Under the pieces are notes generated by a model. It ran no database searches. It saw only the letters and a list, made by a program, of their open reading frames with translations, and had not been told where the DNA came from. Shown one piece after another: positions 1 through 8,096 of a DNA stretch of 64,000 nucleotides. Position numbers and translations under genes: made by a program. The stretch is from Magnetospirillum sp. GTDB lineage: Bacteria > Pseudomonadota > Alphaproteobacteria > CACIAM-22H2. The stretch covers positions 434,001-498,000 of the forward strand of contig JAPZUA010000002.1 of assembly GCA_027532905.1 (NCBI GenBank). Reading direction: 5' to 3'. How positions within the stretch are numbered: position 1 is the stretch's first letter; each line of letters opens with the position of its first letter.

Positions 1-234
1 GGGCGAATGGCCGATACGGCCGGGCTGGCCCTCGCCCCCCATTTCATGACGGTCCTCCACATCCACGTCGCCGCGGCACTGCCGCGCGCGACCTATGTCG
101 AGTTTTACCCCTTCATGGATGACTTGCTGGTCGAAGGTCTGAAGGTTGAGGACGGGATGCTCCTTGTGCCGACGCGACCGGGTCACGGCGTCGAATTCAC
201 CGAGCAAGCTTGGCGCGACTATCGCGTCGCGTGA
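1..234 (+). CDS. Enolase-superfamily (mandelate racemase/muconate lactonizing type) protein, C-terminal end
   Basis: This is the last 77 codons of a gene that begins outside the window; the frame is open from base 1. The visible part carries the end of the enolase-superfamily barrel, with the APHFM motif that normally holds the catalytic histidine, followed by the LHIHVAAALP helix and the C-terminal capping segment (VEFYPF, then a VPTRPGHGVEF stretch). The same order occurs in the complete paralogue immediately downstream, although the two sequences are clearly diverged. The gene ends 23 bases before the next start, so the two are probably co-transcribed. The substrate cannot be read from this fragment; a sugar-acid dehydratase is most likely from family knowledge. 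Confidence 0.8.
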   Translation, partial: GRMADTAGLALAPHFMTVLHIHVAAALPRATYVEFYPFMDDLLVEGLKVEDGMLLVPTRPGHGVEFTEQAWRDYRVA

Positions 235-257
235 ATTGCCCTGAAGAAGGAACGAAA

Positions 258-1364
258 ATGCAGCACAAGATCCGCAAAATCGACGTTCATCTCGTCTCGT
301 ATCCGATCACGGGCGGCTTCGCCGATGCGACGCGCAAGGTCGAAACGATTGGCTTCCTGCTTGTTCGCGTAACGACCGACCAGGGTCTGGAGGGCGTTGG
401 CGTCACCTACCACGAGGTTGGTGGCGAGGCGGCCCGCGACCTTATTCTGCGCAACATGGCGCCGAAACTGATCGGTCGTGATCCGCTTGAGACCGAGGCG
501 ATCTGGCAGGAATTCTTCCACTATCTGCGCGGCGTCGGTCGCAAGGGTCTGATGTACTGCGCGCTGAGTGCCATTGATATCGCGCTGTGGGATCTCAAAG
601 GCAAGATCGCCGGATTGCCCGTCTACAAGCTGCTCGGCGGCAATCTCACGAAGGTTCCGGTCTACGCAAGCGGTGGCTGGACCTCGTACTCGGACGAAGA
701 ACTTGTCGCAGAGATGCAGGGGATGGTCGCGCGTGGCTTCAAGACGATCAAGTTCAAGGTCGGGTTCGATGGCGGACGTGCCATCAACCGCGACGTGGTG
801 CGCGTGCGCAAGGTACGCGAGGCGGTGGGGCCCGACATCCGCATCCTCGTCGATGCCAACAACTGCTTCGATGCGGCGACCGCCGTACAGCTCGCAAACC
901 GGATCCGCGAATTCGACATCGCGCTGTTCGAGGAGCCGGTCTTCGCCGACGACATTCCCGGTCTCGCGCGGTTCAAGCGCGGCACGGATATTCCGCTCGC
1001 CACCGGCGAGCACGAATACACGAAGTTCGGCGTGCGCGACTTGCTGCTAGCCGAGGCGGCCGATATCGTCCAGGTCGATGGCGCGCGCGCGGGCGGCTAC
1101 ACTGAGATGCTAAAATGTGCAGCCCTCACGCAGGCGTGGAATGTCAAGTTTGCACCGCATGCGATGGAAAATGTACATCTTCATCTCGTCGCGGCGGTAC
1201 CGAACGCGCTTTTCCTCGAGCGGCTCTTGATGTTCGAGGAGATCACTGGAAAGGTCTTCAAGGACGCGCCAGCGCCGATCGACGGTTTCATGTACGTTCC
1301 CGATCGACCGGGCCTTGCGCTCGATCTCGATATGGATTTTGTGAAGAGTCACGAGGACAAATGA
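258..1364 (+). CDS. Mandelate racemase/muconate lactonizing-family enzyme (acid-sugar dehydratase-like)
   Basis: A 368-residue member of the enolase superfamily, whose members abstract a proton alpha to a carboxylate using Mg2+. The full catalytic set is visible: a KFKVG motif with the two barrel lysines, the metal ligands VDANN, FEEPV and TGEHE, then QVD and a PHAMENVH segment with the general-base histidine. The ATG at 258 is chosen because GAAGGA lies a few bases upstream and residues from there match the usual N-terminal capping domain; an in-frame upstream extension to 210 would overlap the preceding gene. It lies between a paralogue and an FMN-dependent hydroxyacid dehydrogenase, which suggests degradation of a hydroxy- or sugar acid. 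Racemase, dehydratase or cycloisomerase chemistry cannot be separated by eye. Confidence 0.85.
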   Translation: MQHKIRKIDVHLVSYPITGGFADATRKVETIGFLLVRVTTDQGLEGVGVTYHEVGGEAARDLILRNMAPKLIGRDPLETEAIWQEFFHYLRGVGRKGLMYCALSAIDIALWDLKGKIAGLPVYKLLGGNLTKVPVYASGGWTSYSDEELVAEMQGMVARGFKTIKFKVGFDGGRAINRDVVRVRKVREAVGPDIRILVDANNCFDAATAVQLANRIREFDIALFEEPVFADDIPGLARFKRGTDIPLATGEHEYTKFGVRDLLLAEAADIVQVDGARAGGYTEMLKCAALTQAWNVKFAPHAMENVHLHLVAAVPNALFLERLLMFEEITGKVFKDAPAPIDGFMYVPDRPGLALDLDMDFVKSHEDK

Positions 1365-1383
1365 ATTGGGTAGGTCGGAACCG

Positions 1384-2616
1384 ATGAGTAAAAGCGACGT
1401 TGCGGCGCCGATAGATCCTTGGAAAGCCTTCAGCGGCGCGTCCGGGCGGGGGCGCCTCGCCGGGGTTCTCGCACTGGAGGATTTCGAAGCATTGGCGCGA
1501 AACACGCTGCCGCGGCCAGTTTTCGGCTATGTCGCGGGGGCGGCCGAGACGAATGCGTCGCTCGCGGACAATCGCAACGCGTTTGGGCAATGGAGCTTTG
1601 TCCCGCGCGTGCTGCGGGACGTTGCGGTGCGCAGCCAGACGATCGAACTGTTTGGAACGACCTATGCCGCGCCCTTCGGCATTGCGCCGATGGGGCTTGC
1701 AGCTCTTACCGCCTTCGACGGCGACCGGGTTCTTGCGCGGGCCGCGTCGAAGTGTGGCATTCCTTTCGTCCTCAGCGCCACTTCGCTGACGCCGCTCGAG
1801 GAGGTGATCGAGGCTGCACCGGGAAGCTGGTTCCAAGCCTATCTTCCGGGCGAGGACGCGCGGATCATTGCGTTGCTGGAACGGGTGCGGGCTGCCGGTT
1901 ACAGAACGCTCGTCGTGACGGTCGATCTCCCGGTTGCCGGAAATCGGGAGAACAATATTCGCGCCGGATTTTCCACGCCGTTGCGCCCGAACCTGCGGCT
2001 CATGTGGGACGGGCTGGTTCGGCCGGGCTGGCTTGCTAAAACGTTGTTTCGCACGCTTCTTGTGCGCGGCATGCCGCATTTCGAAAATTCGTTTGCCGAA
2101 AGGGGAGCGCCGCTTCTGTCTTCCAAGGTAGCGCGCGATTTCTCGAACCGCGCCCAGTTCAGCTGGCGCCATATCGAACGGATACGGGATATCTGGAAGG
2201 GAAATCTGATCCTCAAGGGCATATTGAGCCCGGAGGATGCGGCTCTTGCAAAAAAAGCAGGCGCCGATGGGGTGATCGTCTCCAATCACGGGGGGCGCCA
2301 GCTTGACGGCGCCGTGTCGGCCCTTCGGGTTCTTGCGTCGGTTGTCCGCGAAGCGGGCGACATGACCGTCATGATGGATGGCGGAGTTCGGCGCGGCAGC
2401 GACGTGATCAAAGCGCTTGCCCTCGGTGCACGCTGCGTATTCGTCGGACGACCATTCAACTATGCGGCATCGGTGGGCGGCGAAGCCGGCGTGCTTCACG
2501 CCATCGAACTTTTGCGCAGCGAAGTCGACCGCAATCTTGCCATGCTGGGAATTGATCGTATTTCGGGGGTCGATCGACGCATTCTCAGGCACGCTGTTGC
2601 AGATCCAGCTTCCTAG
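1384..2616 (+). CDS. FMN-dependent alpha-hydroxyacid dehydrogenase (lactate/mandelate/glycolate oxidase family)
   Basis: A 410-residue flavoprotein that would oxidise an L-2-hydroxyacid to the 2-oxoacid. Family residues are present in order: the Tyr in GYVAGAAE, the FMN-binding APMG segment, FQAYLP with the substrate Tyr, the lysine of LILKG, the catalytic His in SNHGGRQLD and the phosphate-binding MDGGVRRGSDV loop. The segment around residues 195-240, which is longer than in soluble glycolate oxidase and contains hydrophobic stretches, resembles the membrane-associating loop of lactate and mandelate dehydrogenases. The ATG at 1384 is preferred over a TTG at 1366. The start is 19 bases after the dehydratase gene, so the two probably form one transcription unit. 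Exact substrate unknown. Confidence 0.87.
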   Translation: MSKSDVAAPIDPWKAFSGASGRGRLAGVLALEDFEALARNTLPRPVFGYVAGAAETNASLADNRNAFGQWSFVPRVLRDVAVRSQTIELFGTTYAAPFGIAPMGLAALTAFDGDRVLARAASKCGIPFVLSATSLTPLEEVIEAAPGSWFQAYLPGEDARIIALLERVRAAGYRTLVVTVDLPVAGNRENNIRAGFSTPLRPNLRLMWDGLVRPGWLAKTLFRTLLVRGMPHFENSFAERGAPLLSSKVARDFSNRAQFSWRHIERIRDIWKGNLILKGILSPEDAALAKKAGADGVIVSNHGGRQLDGAVSALRVLASVVREAGDMTVMMDGGVRRGSDVIKALALGARCVFVGRPFNYAASVGGEAGVLHAIELLRSEVDRNLAMLGIDRISGVDRRILRHAVADPAS

Positions 2617-2675
2617 GCGAGGGCAATCCGACGACGCAGCCGAGGCCTTGCCGCTCGGCAGAGGTTGATTGCTCC

Positions 2676-2823
2676 TCGTTTCCATTCGTTTCCCTTAAAT
2701 GCCGAAACTTGTGGAAACCGATATTGAAGATAATGCGATTCTAAAAAACTGGGGAACTGAGGCGCGAGGCATCGCCTCGCGGGGGCGAATCCCGCCGCCG
2801 GGAAACCGATCGGCAGGCTTTTA
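2676..2823 (+). repeat. tRNA-3'-end-like repeat, copy 1 (degenerate, with internal deletion)
   Basis: First of three related intergenic copies in the same orientation (others near 7872 and 31393). Shared features in order: a GTTTCC-rich start with a downstream GGAAAC that can pair with it, a spacer, TGGGGAACT, a GCGAGGC-ATC-GCCTCGC hairpin resembling a class II tRNA variable arm, and a T-arm-like GCGGG-loop-CCCGC ending at 2795. It then runs directly into a hairpin ending CAGGCTTTT that matches the terminator of copy 2. Relative to copy 2, the acceptor-like end and first half of the terminator are missing, consistent with deletion between two CCCGCCG repeats. Reading it as an attachment-site or tRNA remnant is inference. 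Confidence 0.6.
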
Positions 2824-3290
2824 TCCTTTCAGGCGACCGACGAGTTATTGAGACTTTGGCAGGCGGTTCGAATCTTCTCCGGTAGGCGAGTGCCGAGCAA
2901 AAGTGGGCACTATCGTTCGATCGAACCGTTGGAGTGAACCAGTGGGTAGCTTAACCGCGCGTTCGCAGAGCGCGAAGCAGCCGATATTTAAGATGCGTGC
3001 GAATGCGGCAGTTGAGCGAAAAGCCTCACGAACCAATCTCCGCCATAACGGCGTAGACAGAGGACCGCGATGACCAATGCCAGGGCTCAACCCGCAATCG
3101 GGCGAGTTCATAGATTCAGTCCAATGAAGCGCCCCTAATTTTTCATCGTTCTTTTGTCTTACAGGGCAGCAGCACGTTCGTAGGCAGATAGAGCGTACCG
3201 CCCATTCCGTAAAACTCATTAACCAAGTTTTTACCAGAAAACCATATTTACTGTAGCGGCAACAATCCTCCCAATTGCTGGAACCCTCCG
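2824..3290. other. Intergenic region upstream of the histidine kinase gene
   Basis: No gene is supported in these 467 bases. A GGTTCGAATC T-loop-like string near 2867 may be another small tRNA-derived scrap, but no acceptor stem pairs with it. The last 80 bases before the kinase gene become AT-rich and contain TTAA-N7-TTTA at 3219-3233, which is close to the alphaproteobacterial CtrA box (TTAA-N7-TTAA). The promoter of the kinase gene probably lies here, but no convincing -35/-10 pair stands out. Confidence 0.4.
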
Positions 3291-5321
3291 ATGTCGATCG
3301 CCGCTCTTCCGCGTGCAGCCGGTGTGCGGAACGCGCTCATCGCAATCGTCGCCATGTTCTCGCTGCTGGTGTTTGGCGCGCTCGCCATACGCGCAGTGGA
3401 AGCGTGGGGTGACTATGCCGATGCGCGAAAGGCGCAGGACTTCAACGTCGGCGCCAATCTTTATGTGGCTGGCGCGTTCGAATTGCTGCTGGAGCGTCTC
3501 GCCACGAACAATGCGTTGCAGGCAGACGAGCCTGCGGCGGCAGGGGTACGACAGGAAATCGAGACGCGTCGCGCGAATGCGCGCCTCGGTCTCGATGGAG
3601 GTCTTGCAATCCTCGAAACAAAAGAGTTCCCGGGAAAAGCCGAAAGACTGCGCGAGATGCGCGCGGCACTTGCAACAGCCAATGCCATTCGCCAGCGCGC
3701 GGATGCAGCCATCCAGCTTCCAAAGGCGCAGCGCGACGCAGCCCTTCTGCGCGACTTTGTGCCCGTGCTCACGACATCGGTGAACGCCGTACTTGGCATC
3801 TGGTATTCGGCGCTCTACGAGAGCGCCAGTTTCGATGCGGCACTATTTCGCTATGCAGTAGTCAAGGAACTGGGATGGCGTCTGCGTGAAGTGGGCGGCG
3901 TTGAGCGCAACACAATATCGGGAGCCATTTCGGCAGGAATACCGCTCACTGAGGCGCAGTTGGCTGCGAACGCCTCGGTGCGGGCACGCATCGATCAATT
4001 GTGGAGCCAGCTTGAAAATCTTGCCGCAGACAACAACGTGCCACCAGTGGTGCGCGATGCGATTGCCGGCGCGCACCAAGGCTATTTCGGCGATTTCCAG
4101 CGTCTGGCCGAGGAGTTGCGCAAAGCCGGTGTGGAAACCGGCCGCTATCCGATGACGGCAGCGCAGTATGCCGATACGACGACGCCGCAGCTCGGCCGGC
4201 TGCTCGAGATCATGTACGCAGCAGGAAAGGCGAGCGAGGCCCACGCATCGGATATCGTCGAAATGGCTATGCGTACGTTGTTCATGCTGCTCGGCATTCT
4301 TGCCGTTGTCGCTGCGATTGCGGGCGCTGCCGTCTACTATGTTCTCATGCGAATCTTGCGTCCGCTGGACGCTCTCGCAAAGTCGGTCGAATCAATGGCG
4401 GCGGGGAATCTCGATCTCGACGTGCCGGGCGTTTTGCGCAATGACGAACTAGGGACAATGGCGTCGGCTGTCGAAATATTTCGAAAAAATGGCCTGGAGA
4501 CGCGTCGCCTTCAGGCGGCGGCCGCCGCTTCCGAAAAGAGCGAAGCTCTCGCGCGCGAAGCGCTTGCGAAGAACGAGAAGTTGGCCGCGCTCGGCGGGCT
4601 CGTGGCTGGCGTTGCCCACGAGGTAAACACGCCGCTTGGAGTTGCAGTCACGGCCACCTCTCTGCACAGCGAAGCGCTCAAAGATATCCTCGGCGCTTTC
4701 GAGAAGAAGCAACTTACAGCTAAGAAATTCGAGGAATTCTTCGTCCAAAGTAACGAAGTGATGATCTTGGTGATGCGCAATCTGCAGCGTGCTGCCACCT
4801 TGATTTCGACCTTCAAGAAAGTATCCGTCGATCAGACATCCGATATGCGTCGAAGATTTTTGCTTCGACAGTATATCGGCGAGGTCGTCGATAGTCTGTC
4901 GCCTGCGATTCGCGGGCGGCAGATCCGGATCGAAATCAAGGGCGAGGAAGTGGAGATCGACGGCTATCCCGGCGCGATTGCGCAGATCGCGGCGAACCTT
5001 GTCATGAATGCGCTGATCCATGCTTTTCCCGGACAGGACGCAAACGGCTCTATCTGCATCTCCGTCGCAAGACAGGAGAACGCATTGGTGCGAATTACCT
5101 ATCGCGACGACGGCGTTGGGATGGACGACGAAGTCCGCCGAAAAGTTTTTGATCCCTTCTTCACGACCAAACGCGGCCAAGGTGGCACTGGGCTTGGGAT
5201 GACGATCGTTCACAATCTCGTGGTTGATCGTCTCGGCGGAACGATCGATATTCGTAGCCAAGTGAATGATGGCGTCAAAATCGAAATCGTCGTTCCGGTC
5301 GTGTCGCCAGGGCTGAATTGA
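3291..5321 (+). CDS. Membrane-bound sensor histidine kinase (HAMP, HisKA-type, HATPase)
   Basis: A 676-residue transmembrane sensor kinase. Two membrane segments (about residues 14-34 and 328-352) enclose a periplasmic sensor domain of roughly 290 residues that I do not recognise. A HAMP domain follows (352-405), then an alanine-rich coiled coil, and a phosphoacceptor motif VAHEVNTP with His443. The ATPase part is complete: N box NLVMNALIHAF, G1 box YRDDGVGM, F box DPFFTTKR and G2 box GTGLGM. There is no attached receiver domain. The next intact gene is an HD-GYP response regulator about 800 bases downstream, a plausible partner, although an IS remnant now separates them. The ribosome site before the ATG is weak. 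Confidence 0.9.
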   Translation: MSIAALPRAAGVRNALIAIVAMFSLLVFGALAIRAVEAWGDYADARKAQDFNVGANLYVAGAFELLLERLATNNALQADEPAAAGVRQEIETRRANARLGLDGGLAILETKEFPGKAERLREMRAALATANAIRQRADAAIQLPKAQRDAALLRDFVPVLTTSVNAVLGIWYSALYESASFDAALFRYAVVKELGWRLREVGGVERNTISGAISAGIPLTEAQLAANASVRARIDQLWSQLENLAADNNVPPVVRDAIAGAHQGYFGDFQRLAEELRKAGVETGRYPMTAAQYADTTTPQLGRLLEIMYAAGKASEAHASDIVEMAMRTLFMLLGILAVVAAIAGAAVYYVLMRILRPLDALAKSVESMAAGNLDLDVPGVLRNDELGTMASAVEIFRKNGLETRRLQAAAAASEKSEALAREALAKNEKLAALGGLVAGVAHEVNTPLGVAVTATSLHSEALKDILGAFEKKQLTAKKFEEFFVQSNEVMILVMRNLQRAATLISTFKKVSVDQTSDMRRRFLLRQYIGEVVDSLSPAIRGRQIRIEIKGEEVEIDGYPGAIAQIAANLVMNALIHAFPGQDANGSICISVARQENALVRITYRDDGVGMDDEVRRKVFDPFFTTKRGQGGTGLGMTIVHNLVVDRLGGTIDIRSQVNDGVKIEIVVPVVSPGLN

Positions 5322-5334
5322 TCGCCGCTTCGTT

Positions 5335-5690
5335 TCCAAGGCAAGGGTCGGGCCGAGACCGATGTCGTTGAGCTTCGCCGTCTCGGGCAACGATGCAATA
5401 CACGTCCAGTGCAGATCGCGACAAGTGCTGTCCGCGAACAGCGCATTAAAACAAGTCAGGGCTTGGGAGATCATGCTCTGCTCGACCGATGCGTATCGAG
5501 TTCGACGCGGCCGTCGTCGGTGAGCCGGATCAGCCCCAACCGGAGCGACAAGTGCATCGCGTTGAACTTCGGGGGTTTGCCGGACGCGGTGTTCATTTGC
5601 GCACGCAGCCACGGGTCGAACGCAGCGATAGTCGGCTTGGAGCCGACCCGCGGACGGGCGCGGGTGGCTATCGGAGGTCAATAGCCCATT
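5335..5690 (-). mobile_element. Decayed C-terminal fragment of an IS66-family transposase
   Basis: Reading the minus strand from about 5690 to 5490 gives SKPTIAAFDPWLRAQ, then a GK-containing stretch, then IRLTDDGRVELDT. This parallels the IS66 TnpC catalytic region (SKPIV-x-WL, SGKS, FLDDGR-x-E-x-D). After a stop and a frame change the fragment continues as NALFADS, then IASLPETAKLNDIG, matching NALFAGSDGG and IASLIETCKLNGV-D of the same family. At least one frameshift and a stop make it non-functional; no terminal repeats or tnpA/tnpB are visible. The match is to remembered family consensus, not to a search. It shows that the gap between the kinase and the response regulator was disturbed by transposition. 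Confidence 0.72.
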
Positions 5691-6116
5691 CAGCAGGTGT
5701 TTCACATATATGTATTGAAAACTATTCAAGCAAACCGAGTTAGCTCTTCTATCGATAACCGAAGAATAGAAACCCTTTGGCTATTCAGAAAACAGATATC
5801 TTTGCAGATGGTTATCTCCTGTCACTCGAACGAAAGGGGCAATAAGTACTGCAAAAATAATAAAATTTTCTCAAAACGAACGGTCCCGCAACTAACGAAC
5901 TTTGAATTCTAATTGCCGCTGGTGAAATTCACATTCTGCAACTGGAGTTTTTTTAATCATGTTTAGAATTGTGTAATTGCGAGGGGCCAGAGATAGGCGG
6001 AGCATTGATCTGCGGTGGTTCAGTGTGAACTTTGCTTAGACTTTCTTAACCTTCGCTCCGCTACTTATGTATACGAACTGCGACAAAGTATCTTCTAGTC
6101 GTCGCTTACGGGGGGC
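5691..6116. other. AT-rich intergenic stretch upstream of the HD-GYP regulator
   Basis: About 425 bases with no supported gene and a base composition visibly richer in A and T than anything else in the window (runs such as AATAATAAAATTTTC near 5857). It directly follows the IS66 remnant and probably represents transferred or uncaptured DNA. The final 100 bases, containing AGACTTTCTTAACC and TATGTATACG, presumably carry the promoter of the downstream regulator, but I cannot place it confidently. Confidence 0.4.
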
Positions 6117-7676
6117 ATGTGGTCAATGTCGGGTATGTTGGAGGACAGCTTCATCGAGAATACGGCGATAGAGGCGAAAGCGTCTCAAAAAATTTGGCAT
6201 ATTCTCGTTGTCGATGACGATAAAGAGGTACACGCGGTTACGCGCCTTGCGCTTCGGGACATGCGTTTTGAAAACGGGCGCGTCGAGATCGTCAGCGCGC
6301 ATTCGGCGCAGGAAGCTCGTGCTTTGTTGACGAAAGAGCGGAGGAACCGGTTCGCGATTGCCATCGTCGATGTCGTGATGGAAACCACTACTGCGGGCCT
6401 TGATTTGGTGAAGTTCATCCGCGACGACATCAATAATGCCATCGTTCGGATTTATCTGCGCACCGGGCAGCCCGGCCACGCTCCGGAGCGCGCGGTTATT
6501 GACGGTTACGATATCAACGGCTACCACGCCAAGGCTGAGTTGACGGCACAGGCGCTCTATACGTCGGTCCTGGCGGCTTTGCGTTCGTACCGTGACCTAG
6601 TTGCGATCGAACGCGGGCGCCGCGGACTCGAGTGCATTCTGCGCTCGTCGCAAAGTCTGCTTGGTTTTGCGAATATGGGGCAGTTTGCGAGCAGCGCTCT
6701 CGAACAATTGACGGCGCTAATCCACGTCGAAAACGACGCCGTCTATGTCGGTCAGAGTGGGCTGACTGTTATCCAGGCTTCTGACGATTATCGTATTCTT
6801 GCGGGGATCGGCGAATATCGCGAGGCGTTGGGACGCACCGCCTGGGAGGTTCTGCCCGCTCATGTTGTCGATCGTCTACGTCGCGCCGAGAGATCTGGCG
6901 AAGCGATTGCTGGCGACAATTGGATCGCCGTGAAGGCGCCGAGCGGTGACGCGAACGCGCTGCTGCATCTCGACATCGACCGGCAACTCGACGACGTCGA
7001 GCTAAATCTTATCAACGTGTTCGCGCAACAGACGGGCTTGGCGTTTGCGAATGTCCGTCTGACCGAAGAGATTCTCGAGACGCAGCGCCAGATCGTCTAC
7101 GTCCTTAGTGAATCGATCGAAGCGCGTTCGCGCGAAACTGGAAACCATATCCGCCGCGTCGCCAAAACTGCGGCGCTGCTTGCCGAACTTTGCGGTATGG
7201 ACGCCGACACGCAGACGCTGCTCGAGGCGGCAGCGCCGTTGCACGACATCGGCAAGATTGTCGTTCCCGACGCGATCCTGAACAAGCCCGGAAAGCTCGA
7301 CCCCGGCGAGTGGACGATCATGCAAAGCCATGCGGCCGCAGGGGCTGAAATCCTCGCCAAGTCGCGCGGTCCGGTTTTCGAAGCGGGAGCAATTATCGCG
7401 GCCCAGCACCACGAAAGATGGGACGGCAGTGGGTATCCTGCCGGTCTTGCAGGTGATTCGATCCACATCTACGGGCGCATCGCCGCAATCGTCGATGTTT
7501 TTGACGCCTTAGCATCGGACCGTTGCTACAAGAAGGCGTGGCCGCTTGAACGGGTCGTCGCGCTTATCCGCGAGCAAAGCGGCGTCCATTTCGATCCCCT
7601 GCTTGCCGAACTGCTCCTCGGGAATCTTGAGCGATTCGTCGCGATACGTGATGCTTATCCGGACGTCGTCGTCTGA
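6117..7676 (+). CDS. Response regulator with DUF3369 and HD-GYP domain (probable c-di-GMP phosphodiesterase)
   Basis: A 519-residue cytoplasmic signalling protein. The N-terminal receiver domain (about 27-150) has the acidic pair DDD at 33-35 and the phosphoacceptor Asp85 in AIVDVV. A GAF-like DUF3369 region (about 165-315) follows. The HD-GYP domain has LHDIGK (His376-Asp377), HHERWDGSGYP (431-441) and DVFDAL, so metal ligands and the GYP signature are intact. Family knowledge predicts hydrolysis of cyclic di-GMP controlled by phosphorylation. The histidine kinase upstream is the likely partner. A GGGGGG run touches the ATG at 6117; the ATG at 6126 would have better spacing, so the start is uncertain by three codons. 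Confidence 0.9.
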   Translation: MWSMSGMLEDSFIENTAIEAKASQKIWHILVVDDDKEVHAVTRLALRDMRFENGRVEIVSAHSAQEARALLTKERRNRFAIAIVDVVMETTTAGLDLVKFIRDDINNAIVRIYLRTGQPGHAPERAVIDGYDINGYHAKAELTAQALYTSVLAALRSYRDLVAIERGRRGLECILRSSQSLLGFANMGQFASSALEQLTALIHVENDAVYVGQSGLTVIQASDDYRILAGIGEYREALGRTAWEVLPAHVVDRLRRAERSGEAIAGDNWIAVKAPSGDANALLHLDIDRQLDDVELNLINVFAQQTGLAFANVRLTEEILETQRQIVYVLSESIEARSRETGNHIRRVAKTAALLAELCGMDADTQTLLEAAAPLHDIGKIVVPDAILNKPGKLDPGEWTIMQSHAAAGAEILAKSRGPVFEAGAIIAAQHHERWDGSGYPAGLAGDSIHIYGRIAAIVDVFDALASDRCYKKAWPLERVVALIREQSGVHFDPLLAELLLGNLERFVAIRDAYPDVVV

Positions 7677-7755
7677 CATGCCGAAATATTCGCTGCGTCA
7701 AGAAATTCTGTCTGAGCAGTGTCGCCGTTTCGGCGCTGCGGGCGGCTGAAAATTC

Positions 7756-7812
7756 GTTCAATGGTAACGTTGGTCCCTAGAACACAACTTCGCACGGTTG
7801 GCGCCATTGAAC
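7756..7812. repeat. Nine-base inverted repeat, GTTCAATGG / CCATTGAAC
   Basis: Perfect 9-base arms at 7756-7764 and 7804-7812 are separated by 39 bases, between the HD-GYP gene and repeat copy 2. It could form a hairpin or be the ends of a tiny decayed element. It has no U-run, so a terminator role is not supported. Confidence 0.35.
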
Positions 7813-7871
7813 TATCGCCGAGGTTTCCAATTTTGGGGCGGGCGTCGGTGTCCCTCTCGATGCGCACTCAT

Positions 7872-8050
7872 TGCCTTTGGTTTCCACTCGATTCCCCTCG
7901 TTGCGAGAGATTTCGGAAACTGACATTGAAATCTTTCGAGTTTTAAAAGCTGGGGGACTTGAGGCGCGAGGCCTCGCCTCGGTTGCTTCGGATCCCGCCG
8001 CTCCGACCACTAAAGAAGCCCGCCGCCGGGAAACCGGTCGGCGGGCTTTT
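7872..8050 (+). repeat. tRNA-3'-end-like repeat, copy 2 (most complete)
   Basis: Begins TTTGGTTTCCACTCGATTCC, shares GGAAACTG and TTTTAAAAGCTGGGG with the other copies, then has a CGAGGC-CTC-GCCTCG hairpin, a T-loop-like TTCGGAT, the string CCCGCCGCTCCGACCA and a strong terminator. The order variable-arm hairpin, T-arm, acceptor strand, CCA, terminator is what the 3' half of a class II tRNA gene looks like. The T-stem does not pair well here and there is no 5' half (no strand pairing with CGCTCCG lies upstream), so it is not a working tRNA. The remaining gap (7677-8096) contains no gene. A tmRNA acceptor end is an alternative origin. Confidence 0.62.
8018..8050 (+). terminator. Rho-independent terminator at the end of repeat copy 2
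   Basis: GCCCGCCG pairs with CGGCGGGC, with an inner CCGG/CCGG helix, one bulged base and a GAAA tetraloop, followed by TTTT. The opposite strand also ends in a T-rich run, so it may serve the minus-strand iolE transcript as well as anything reading rightwards from the HD-GYP gene. Confidence 0.8.
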
Positions 8051-8096
8051 GCGTTTGGCGTCCGAAGCACTCAAATGTGCTTGCAGTGGGATGTCC

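Noticed and set aside
1288-2685. Long minus-strand open frame (465 codons) opposite the FMN dehydrogenase
   Set aside because: Shadow of a well-supported gene in GC-rich DNA: no family motif, arginine/alanine-rich, no ribosome site, and its frame follows the codon pattern of the plus-strand gene.
7872-8020. Intact tRNA gene in repeat copy 2
   Set aside because: There is a CCA-like end and a T-loop, but the T-stem does not pair and no 5' acceptor strand or anticodon arm can be found upstream, so it is not called as a tRNA.
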